A stretch of DNA of 5,952 nucleotides from Bacteroidota bacterium. Lineage in GTDB: Bacteria > Bacteroidota > Bacteroidia > Chitinophagales > Chitinophagaceae. The DNA is taken from contig CANGUS010000120.1 in NCBI GenBank assembly GCA_947457085.1, positions 1-5,952 on the forward strand, given 5' to 3'. Each line of letters opens with the position of its first letter. Position 1 is the stretch's first letter. Under the pieces are notes generated by a model. It saw nothing but the letters and a program-made list of their open reading frames with translations, was not told the DNA's origin and made no database searches. Below, piece after piece: positions 1-4,879 of the stretch. The position numbers were made by a program, and so were the translations under genes.

Positions 1-981
1 AAAATTTTCATGCTGTTAAAATATTTAGGTCTATTGGTGTTGCCATTGTCACTTTGTTCTGATTATGGTTATAATTCGATTCCTTATAAAGAATTATCAG
101 ATCCATTAGTTTGGGTAAGTATTTTAATCGTTATAGCAATGACTATTGTTGGTTTTATTTCTCTCCGTAAAAAAAATTGGTTAACATTTTCTATTGCATT
201 TTATCTTTTTAATCTTGCCTTAGTCTCTAATTTTATTTTCAATGTAGGCGCTACTATGGGAGAACGGTTGGTATTTCATTCTTCTTTAGGTTTTTGTATG
301 TTACTAGGCTATGCAATTTATTGGTTAGCACAAAAAATTAACAAACCCAATTTTTCTATTCTTCTTGTATTGCCTATTTTGGCACTCTATTCTTTTAAAA
401 CGATTGACCGAAACCATGCTTGGAAAAATGACATTACACTAGCCCTCACAGATGTACTAATTAATCCGAACAGTACTGCATTAAATGGAAATGCATCCTC
501 AAGAAACTTAGATTTGTCAGAACTGCCCATCAATAAAGGCAATGAAAAAAAATTCATTGAAAAATCTATTTTCTATGGAAATAAAGCCCTTCAATTGCAT
601 CCAGCATTTGTAAATGGTCATTTAAATATTGGGTTAGCTTTTGCCAAAAACAATCAATTTGACAGTGCTAAAGTACATTGGGATGTAGCATTTATAATTT
701 ATCCTCATCACCCACAAAAAGAATTATATTACAATTTATTAGCAGATACCTATTATACTAAGGGGTATAATTTGGGCGCTAAGCAACAATGGGCAGAAGG
801 GAAGGAGTATCTTCAAAAAGCAGTTGAATGCAATCCAAACAATGCTCGCTATTGGTATGATTTAGGAGGTTTCTCTTACAATTCACAAGACTATACAACC
901 GCTAAAAAAGCATGGACAAAAGCCTTTCAACTCAATCCTGCTGATACCAATATTCAAAAGGTACAAGGTGTTTTAAGGTAA
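1..981 (+). CDS. TPR-containing integral membrane protein, TMTC/DUF1736-like GT-C family, C-terminal part (5' end outside window)
   Basis: The frame is open from base 1 (K-I-F before the first Met at 10), and that Met lies inside a hydrophobic segment, so the true start is upstream of the window. Numbering from that Met, hydrophobic segments lie at about 1-17, 33-51, 56-80, 90-108 and 115-130. The 'LLKYLGLLVLPLSLCSDY' stretch and the 'GERLVFHSSLGF' motif (84-95) match the final membrane region of TMTC/DUF1736-type, probably GT-C-fold, mannosyltransferase-like proteins. The 'RNHAWKND' motif (134-141) marks the exit to the soluble part. From about 185 to 318 there are roughly three TPR-like helix pairs; the clearest, at 277-310, contains 'NNARYWYDLGGFSYNSQDY' and ends in 'AFQLNP'. 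By family such proteins may transfer sugars from lipid carriers to exported proteins, with the TPRs binding substrate; the acceptor is unknown. It could equally be annotated only as a TPR membrane protein. The stop at 979-981 is followed by 111 bp to the shared terminator. Confidence 0.8.
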   Translation, partial: KIFMLLKYLGLLVLPLSLCSDYGYNSIPYKELSDPLVWVSILIVIAMTIVGFISLRKKNWLTFSIAFYLFNLALVSNFIFNVGATMGERLVFHSSLGFCMLLGYAIYWLAQKINKPNFSILLVLPILALYSFKTIDRNHAWKNDITLALTDVLINPNSTALNGNASSRNLDLSELPINKGNEKKFIEKSIFYGNKALQLHPAFVNGHLNIGLAFAKNNQFDSAKVHWDVAFIIYPHHPQKELYYNLLADTYYTKGYNLGAKQQWAEGKEYLQKAVECNPNNARYWYDLGGFSYNSQDYTTAKKAWTKAFQLNPADTNIQKVQGVLR

Positions 982-1092
982 GAATCATTACAAATTGTTT
1001 TTGTATAATTTAATCAACATTGCTTTCATGAAACCATCACATGTAAATGAAATAAAAAAGAATCAAGTATGAATTTATTTTCGTTATAAAAT

Positions 1093-1127
1093 AAAAAAAG
1101 AGTGCTTGTTAAGCACTCTTTTTTTTT
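1093..1127. terminator. Bidirectional intrinsic terminator between convergent genes
   Basis: A perfect 15-bp inverted repeat (arms 1093-1107 and 1111-1125) surrounds a 3-nt GTT loop. The GC-containing core is GAGTGCTT/AAGCACTC. It has an A-run on the left and a T-run on the right (through 1127), so transcripts from either direction end in a U-tract. It lies 13 bp past the stop of the minus-strand enoyl-CoA hydratase gene and 111 bp past the stop of the plus-strand TPR gene, where a shared terminator for converging units is expected. Confidence 0.93.
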
Positions 1128-1140
1128 ATAATTTGAATGA

Positions 1141-1911
1141 TTATCCAAAATTTGCTTTTCTTTTTTCTAAAAATGCGCTTACTCCTTCTTTCATTTCTGG
1201 AGTTCCGAAGCATTCTCCAAATTGCTTGATTTCTGTTTCAAAACCATCAGTTGAACCTGTTTTGTTAATGCAAGCAATCACTTTGCTCAAGGCCATCGGT
1301 GATTTTGTGTTAATAATAGACAGTATTTCTTTTGCTTTATCTATTAAAGATTCTAATGTTGTAACATGATTTACTAAGCCCATTGTGAGTGCCTCATTGG
1401 CATTTGCAACTTGAGCAGTCATGCACAATTCCATAGCTCTGCCTTTCCCTACTAATTGAGTTAAACGCTGCGTGCCACCATATCCCGGTATTAAACCTAA
1501 GTTAACTTCTGGTTGTCCAAATTTTGCATTTTCACTAGCCACTCTAAAATGACAACACATTGCTAATTCACAACCACCTCCTAGTGCAAAACCATTTACT
1601 GCTGCAATTACAGGTTTAGGACAGTTTTCTATTTTATTAAACACATTGTCTTGCCCAACTCTTGCTATTTGAGTACCACCTGTTTGGTCTAAATCTATAA
1701 ATTCCGTAATATCAGCACCTGCAACGAAAGCCTTTTGTCCAGCCCCTGTAAGGATTACGCTTTTAATTTCTTTATTTGAATATACTTCATCAAAAGCGCG
1801 GCTCAAGTCTGCAATCACGTCTTTATTTAAAGCATTCATTTTATCAGGTCTATTAATGATAACAGTAGCGATCCCATTGTCTATACTAAAAAGTAATGTA
1901 TTGAATTCCAT
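1141..1911 (-). CDS. Enoyl-CoA hydratase (crotonase family)
   Basis: A full-length 256-residue crotonase-fold enzyme, the usual family size without a transit peptide. It should hydrate a 2-trans-enoyl-CoA to the 3-hydroxyacyl-CoA in the cytoplasm. 'AGADITEF' (64-71) is the CoA/oxyanion-hole loop. 'GGGCELAM' (111-118) supplies the second oxyanion-hole glycine (G112) and catalytic Glu115, and 'FGQPEVNLG' (131-139) supplies Glu135. The two glutamates are 20 apart, as Glu144 and Glu164 are in rat mitochondrial enoyl-CoA hydratase, so a true hydratase is favoured over isomerase, dehalogenase or decarboxylase relatives that lack one of them. 'GYGGTQRL' follows at 143-150. The start ATG follows an A/T-rich leader with no Shine-Dalgarno, usual for this phylum. 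The gene is 16 bp downstream of the cobalamin-binding mutase subunit and surely cotranscribed, pointing to short- or branched-chain acyl-CoA breakdown. Chain-length preference cannot be read from the sequence. Confidence 0.93.
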   Translation of the reverse strand: MEFNTLLFSIDNGIATVIINRPDKMNALNKDVIADLSRAFDEVYSNKEIKSVILTGAGQKAFVAGADITEFIDLDQTGGTQIARVGQDNVFNKIENCPKPVIAAVNGFALGGGCELAMCCHFRVASENAKFGQPEVNLGLIPGYGGTQRLTQLVGKGRAMELCMTAQVANANEALTMGLVNHVTTLESLIDKAKEILSIINTKSPMALSKVIACINKTGSTDGFETEIKQFGECFGTPEMKEGVSAFLEKRKANFG

Positions 1912-1927
1912 CTTGTAATTTATTATT

Positions 1928-2332
1928 TTATGATTGTCTTTTTGATACCTCGTCTTTGATATAATTAGCTATTTCGGTGGTATGAGTACCAGGGCTAAAT
2001 AAAGTACCAACACCCATTTTATTCAATTCTAAAATATCATCTTCTGGAATTATTCCACCTCCCGTGAGAAGAATATGTGACAAGTCTTTTTCATTCAATA
2101 ATTTTTGAATTGCAGGAAAAACAGTATTGTGTGCTCCTGATAAAATACTCACGCCTATGGCATCTACATCCTCTTGCAATGCTGTAGCAACAACCATTTC
2201 GGGTGTTTGCCGTAAACCAGTATAAATGACTTCCATTCCTGCATCTTTCAATGCTTGAGCTATCACTTTAGCTCCTCTGTCGTGTCCGTCTAATCCTACT
2301 TTGGCTACAAGCACTCTAATGGGTCTATTCAT
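1928..2332 (-). CDS. Cobalamin-binding small subunit of an acyl-CoA mutase (methylmalonyl-CoA mutase C-terminal domain type)
   Basis: A 134-residue stand-alone B12-binding domain. The base-off/His-on motif DxHxxG appears as 'DGHDRG' (15-20), with His17 the expected lower axial cobalt ligand. The SxL motif is S62-I63-L64 and the 'GGG' motif is at 91-93, followed by 'FSPGT' (111-115), which matches the end of this domain in methylmalonyl-CoA mutase. The length equals that of separate small subunits such as those of isobutyryl-CoA mutase, 2-hydroxyisobutyryl-CoA mutase and archaeal-type methylmalonyl-CoA mutase, so this is not a fragment. It should pair with a large (TIM-barrel) subunit for radical carbon-skeleton rearrangement of an acyl-CoA. 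That subunit is not in the window, so the substrate stays open. It is the first gene of a two-gene unit with the enoyl-CoA hydratase; a TAnnTTTG box lies 23 bp upstream of its start. Confidence 0.92.
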   Translation of the reverse strand: MNRPIRVLVAKVGLDGHDRGAKVIAQALKDAGMEVIYTGLRQTPEMVVATALQEDVDAIGVSILSGAHNTVFPAIQKLLNEKDLSHILLTGGGIIPEDDILELNKMGVGTLFSPGTHTTEIANYIKDEVSKRQS

Positions 2333-2355
2333 TTTTTGGGTATTAAAAAGTTTTA

Positions 2356-2363
2356 CAAAACTA
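2356..2363 (-). promoter_or_regulatory. Bacteroidota-type -7 promoter box for the mutase subunit/hydratase unit
   Basis: Read on the minus strand this is TAGTTTTG, an exact match to TAnnTTTG, the -7 element recognised by the Bacteroidota primary sigma factor. It lies 23 bp before the ATG of the cobalamin-binding gene, giving a predicted leader of roughly 15-20 nt. I see no TTG-type -33 element at the expected distance; that position falls inside the terminator hairpin of the upstream gene. The assignment therefore rests on one box and its position. Confidence 0.42.
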
Positions 2364-2369
2364 TATAAA

Positions 2370-2405
2370 AAAAACGACTTATTCTGTTGTAAATAAGTCG
2401 TTTTT
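2370..2405 (-). terminator. Intrinsic terminator after the DUF5777 gene
   Basis: A perfect 14-bp inverted repeat (arms 2370-2383 and 2392-2405; core CGACTTATT/AATAAGTCG) has an 8-nt loop. Read on the minus strand it ends in a run of eight T (2374-2367). It begins 20 bp past the DUF5777 stop codon and separates that gene from the mutase-subunit unit. Confidence 0.88.
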
Positions 2406-2425
2406 ACTATTTGAGATAAGATATT

Positions 2426-3334
2426 TTACCAACTAGTATCTGTGTTTTTTACTATTGTGAAAACCCTAGATAAATTAAACCCAATTTGAATTTGTCCTTT
2501 ACCCCAATTTTGTGTTGTTTCCCCAATAAATGCTTTCTCGTTCATCCCTTTAGAGTTAGTGATATGAAGTTGGAAAACATGTCCACCAGTTTCAATATCA
2601 ACACCTAAAGACAAAGGAAAATAATTATAAGCTTCTCTCGCCCCATATACGATTGGGTAGGTGTCTAAGATCAATGCCATGCGATTGGTTAATTTAGCTC
2701 TTGCTCCAATTCCAATAGCCAGCATGTTGTTATTGTCACTTGTAGTGGCTACAATATTTCTATGCACTAATGTAGGCGATAATTGTAATGTAAATTTGTC
2801 CCCCATTTTACGACCTACAATCATTTGATGATAGTACCCTAAGCGATTTGAAAAATCAGACAAATAATTAGTCGAAGTAGCTTTTAAGGATTGCATTGTT
2901 GCTCCTGAAATCCACAATATAGATATTGGAAATGATTTTACGCCTTTGCTTTGTTGAATGATTCTGTATTTTACATATCCATCTACTTCTTTATTAAATG
3001 TGCTGCGGCCTATTCCTATGGTTAAATCTTTATTTACACCATAATCAAAACCCATACGCATGGATGCTTGATCTAATCCAAACATTTCTCTCCATCCTCC
3101 TTTTATTTCACCAAATCGATGTAAAATTCTGAAATCTAAAACACCTTTTCCAGTCATTTCCATGGAGTGCCCTTGTATTACTCGATTTGATTTGAAAGCA
3201 TTTTTTACATATTCTTTTTTAGGTTGTTCTTCGCCTAGCAATTTTTCTAAATCGTCCTTATTGTCTTGTGCAAATGAGTTGATAGAAGATAAACTTACTA
3301 TTGCAATTAAAAATGGTTTTATCAATTTATTCAT
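2426..3334 (-). CDS. DUF5777 family outer-membrane beta-barrel protein
   Basis: I choose the internal Met at 3334, giving 302 residues. From there the protein opens with a clean signal peptide (MNKLIKPF, hydrophobic core to about residue 20, 'SFA|QD' cleavage after residue 22). The longer frame to 3370 adds 12 residues with no signal character, and its ATG sits in the loop of the preceding terminator. After a charged linker (about 24-48) comes the family signature: 'LDFRILHRFGEIKGGW' (66-81), 'FGLD' (85-88), 'GFDYGV' (95-100), 'IGIGRSTFNKEVDGYVKYR' (106-124). The remainder alternates short beta-strand-like segments and turns, as expected for an outer-membrane barrel, and ends in the strand 'QIQIGFNLSRVF'. 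DUF5777 has no assigned biochemical role that I know of. The gene lies 64 bp downstream of the YceI gene, with a hairpin between and no recognisable promoter of its own, so partial read-through from the cytochrome/OB/YceI unit is plausible. Confidence 0.88.
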   Translation of the reverse strand: MNKLIKPFLIAIVSLSSINSFAQDNKDDLEKLLGEEQPKKEYVKNAFKSNRVIQGHSMEMTGKGVLDFRILHRFGEIKGGWREMFGLDQASMRMGFDYGVNKDLTIGIGRSTFNKEVDGYVKYRIIQQSKGVKSFPISILWISGATMQSLKATSTNYLSDFSNRLGYYHQMIVGRKMGDKFTLQLSPTLVHRNIVATTSDNNNMLAIGIGARAKLTNRMALILDTYPIVYGAREAYNYFPLSLGVDIETGGHVFQLHITNSKGMNEKAFIGETTQNWGKGQIQIGFNLSRVFTIVKNTDTSW

Positions 3335-3356
3335 ATCTATTTTACTATTTTTTATA

Positions 3357-3392
3357 AAAAAAGCTTCCATAATTAATTACAGAAGCTTTTTT
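3357..3392 (-). terminator. Intrinsic terminator (possible partial terminator) after the YceI gene
   Basis: A perfect 11-bp inverted repeat (arms 3357-3367 and 3382-3392; core GAAGC) has a 14-nt loop containing the self-complementary TAATTAATTA. The downstream arm ends in T-rich sequence on the minus strand. It starts 6 bp past the YceI stop and 22 bp before the chosen DUF5777 start, so it sits within the leader of the next gene. With only three G-C pairs in the stem it may be leaky. Confidence 0.75.
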
Positions 3393-3398
3393 ATTTTT

Positions 3399-3944
3399 TT
3401 ATTTCATTAATTCTAAAGTGGTATTTACAGTGACTTTCACATCTTTAGATATTTTATCTTTTACAGCATTCGGTATCGAAATTTTATAATCTTGTAATAA
3501 TAACATTTGCGTAGAGGTAATGGTAACTTTACCACTTTTTATTGAAATTTTCCCTGTAAATTTTACATCTTTAGTTACCCCATGCAGGGTCATTTTTCCT
3601 GTAACTTCTGCATTATAATCCCCATCTTTTGTGAAATTAATAGCAGTATGGTTTGTAATAACACCTTTAAAATTTGCTTTGGGAAATTTATCGCTTTCTA
3701 AATAGTTTTCATTAAAATGTTCCTGCATTAATTGTTTGTCGAATACAAAACTTTTTATTTGAACTATGAAATCAATGGCTCCAGTTCTAGTGTCTAATAA
3801 GCAAGCGGTAGCTTTGTTAACCCCTTCGATTTTTTCAACAGGGGATTTTGAATTGAAAATAATCGTGCCTGTTTTTGTAAAGTATTTTTGTGCTTGTGTT
3901 TGCAGTGAGGCTAAAAGAATGAACGAAAATAATAGCTTTTTCAT
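3399..3944 (-). CDS. YceI family periplasmic lipid-binding protein
   Basis: A 181-residue protein with a signal peptide (MKKLLFSF, hydrophobic to about 14, 'TQA|QK' cleavage after residue 18) and a mature part of about 163 residues, normal for the YceI lipocalin-like barrel. Recognisable family motifs are 'HFNENYLESDKFPKA' (76-90) and 'TGKMTLHGVTKDVKFTG' (115-131), with 'FDKQLMQ' before the first. YceI proteins are periplasmic and at least some bind polyisoprenoid or quinone-like ligands in the barrel; in other bacteria they often neighbour cytochrome b561. Here the neighbour is a c-type cytochrome lipoprotein two genes upstream, which is consistent with a role near a redox or isoprenoid-lipid process, though that is inference. 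It starts 16 bp after the OB-fold gene with no Shine-Dalgarno and is the third gene of that unit. Confidence 0.92.
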   Translation of the reverse strand: MKKLLFSFILLASLQTQAQKYFTKTGTIIFNSKSPVEKIEGVNKATACLLDTRTGAIDFIVQIKSFVFDKQLMQEHFNENYLESDKFPKANFKGVITNHTAINFTKDGDYNAEVTGKMTLHGVTKDVKFTGKISIKSGKVTITSTQMLLLQDYKISIPNAVKDKISKDVKVTVNTTLELMK

Positions 3945-3960
3945 GTGTGTATTTTTTTAA

Positions 3961-4437
3961 TTATTTATTGAGTGTGCAAGATTTCATTTCTATGGTATTT
4001 CCTAATCCTAACTCTGTGTCGATTGAGAAACCTGTAATATTTCCTTTCACCGAAATTTGACTTCCTTCATTTAAAGATGTTAATTCGTTTAAATGCCTGT
4101 TGTCAAATTGACAAGTGATGCTAGACATTGACGTAGTGTCGCCTAGTTCAATTGTTACTGATTTTTCATCTTTTGTAATTTTTTTTATTTGACCATTGAC
4201 TGCTACTAATACGTCTTTCAATTTATTTAGAGATGCAGTGTCAGTTAGTGTTTTATCAATTATTTGCTGGAAAGAAAATGTTTGACTTGCTTTTTTGTCA
4301 GCAAAATCTTCAGTTGATTTGTTGATGAATTTCCAAGCGAAAAAAACTCCTCCTGTTGGCAATACAATGAAGACTGTAAATAAAATTGCTAAAACAAAAT
4401 GATTGTAACCCCTTAATGCTTTAAATAGTTTATTCAT
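3961..4437 (-). CDS. Membrane-anchored OB-fold protein (tRNA_anti-like family)
   Basis: A 158-residue protein with a short positively charged N-terminus, a single transmembrane segment at about 14-36, a spacer helix rich in polar residues (about 40-72), and a C-terminal OB-fold-like domain from about 75 to 157. The OB part shows the usual strand pattern: 'VAVNGQIKKITKDEKSVTIELG' region (78-99), 'SITCQFD' (106-112), 'LNEGSQISVKGNITGF' (122-137), and a final 'IEMKSCTLNK' (149-158). This corresponds to the tRNA_anti-like OB-fold family common in Bacteroidota. The family name comes from fold similarity and does not show tRNA binding; an exported domain facing the periplasm is likelier here given the neighbours. 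Two cysteines (109 and 154) could pair if the domain is periplasmic. It lies 11 bp after the cytochrome gene and 16 bp before the YceI gene. Biochemical role unknown. Confidence 0.8.
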   Translation of the reverse strand: MNKLFKALRGYNHFVLAILFTVFIVLPTGGVFFAWKFINKSTEDFADKKASQTFSFQQIIDKTLTDTASLNKLKDVLVAVNGQIKKITKDEKSVTIELGDTTSMSSITCQFDNRHLNELTSLNEGSQISVKGNITGFSIDTELGLGNTIEMKSCTLNK

Positions 4438-4448
4438 GTTTTAATTTA

Positions 4449-4799
4449 TTAATTATTTAGCGACCCTTGATTTATCCAAGTAGCCAATTTGTTGATATTA
4501 CAATCGTCTATTTTACCAGAAGGCGGCATAGGGTTCGAACTGCTTTTCATTCGTTGCAGTGAAGCTTGCCCCCTCAGAACTAAATCATTGTAGTTTTCTA
4601 ATCTAAGTCCAGCAGAAGGACTTGCTCCTCCATGGCAATTGGTACAATGATTGTTCATCATTGACTTAATAGTTGTAGAATATTTTACAGCGGATGTATC
4701 ACAAATTGAACCATTTGATAATGCTTCAACAGAATTGTTTTTGCAACTTACACTAAAAATAGTAAGTGCTGTTGCCATTGAAAAAAGGATATATTTCAT
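4449..4799 (-). CDS. Lipoprotein c-type cytochrome (single heme)
   Basis: A 116-residue secreted lipoprotein. The N-terminus is a lipoprotein signal peptide whose lipobox 'FSVSC' puts the lipidated cysteine at residue 19. A single heme-binding CxxCH motif is 'CTNCH' (52-56). 'NPMPPSG' (89-95) supplies Met91 as the likely sixth heme ligand. 'AGLRLENYNDL' between them and the closing 'LATWINQGSLNN' fit the small c-type cytochrome domains of Bacteroidota (the cytochrome-c-like family also found in planctomycete proteins). Cys33 and Cys100 ('SICDTS', 'DDCNI') bracket the heme domain and may form a disulfide. It should transfer electrons at the periplasmic face of a membrane; partner unknown. It is the first gene of the cytochrome/OB/YceI unit, with a TAnnTTTG box 21 bp before the ATG. 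Confidence 0.9.
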   Translation of the reverse strand: MKYILFSMATALTIFSVSCKNNSVEALSNGSICDTSAVKYSTTIKSMMNNHCTNCHGGASPSAGLRLENYNDLVLRGQASLQRMKSSSNPMPPSGKIDDCNINKLATWINQGSLNN

Positions 4800-4820
4800 A
4801 TAGAATTAATATAATTATTA

Positions 4821-4828
4821 CAAATATA
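4821..4828 (-). promoter_or_regulatory. Bacteroidota-type -7 promoter box for the cytochrome/OB-fold/YceI unit
   Basis: On the minus strand this reads TATATTTG, an exact match to TAnnTTTG. It lies 21 bp upstream of the cytochrome ATG in the 80-bp gap after the CotH-like gene, predicting a leader of about 15 nt. A matching -33 TTG is not evident. At about that distance upstream there is instead the 10-bp perfect palindrome TGAAGCTTCA (4850-4859). Confidence 0.45.
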
Positions 4829-4879
4829 ATTTATTTTAATGGCTTTGAATGAAGCTTCAGTGAATCTATAAATAATAGA

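Noticed and set aside
10..12. ATG at 10 as the start of the TPR membrane protein
   Set aside because: It falls within a membrane segment, the frame is open to the window edge, and the family has a long N-terminal membrane region that would be missing.
989..1005. Short dyad TACAAA/TTTGTA after the TPR stop codon
   Set aside because: It is only 6 bp with one G-C pair and no clean T-run; the hairpin at 1093-1127 is a far better terminator.
1028..1072. 14-codon plus-strand mini-frame in the gap after the TPR gene
   Set aside because: It is very short, with no ribosome-binding or conservation evidence; expected by chance in AT-rich DNA.
1106..1369. Open plus-strand frame of 87 codons
   Set aside because: It lies mostly opposite the enoyl-CoA hydratase gene, starts inside the terminator stem and has no recognisable protein features; it is an antisense shadow.
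3162..3410. Open plus-strand frame of 82 codons
   Set aside because: It is antisense to the DUF5777 N-terminal region and runs through the YceI terminator; no family resemblance.
3766..3960. Open plus-strand frame of 64 codons
   Set aside because: It is antisense to the YceI N-terminus, where the signal-peptide codons leave an open complementary frame.
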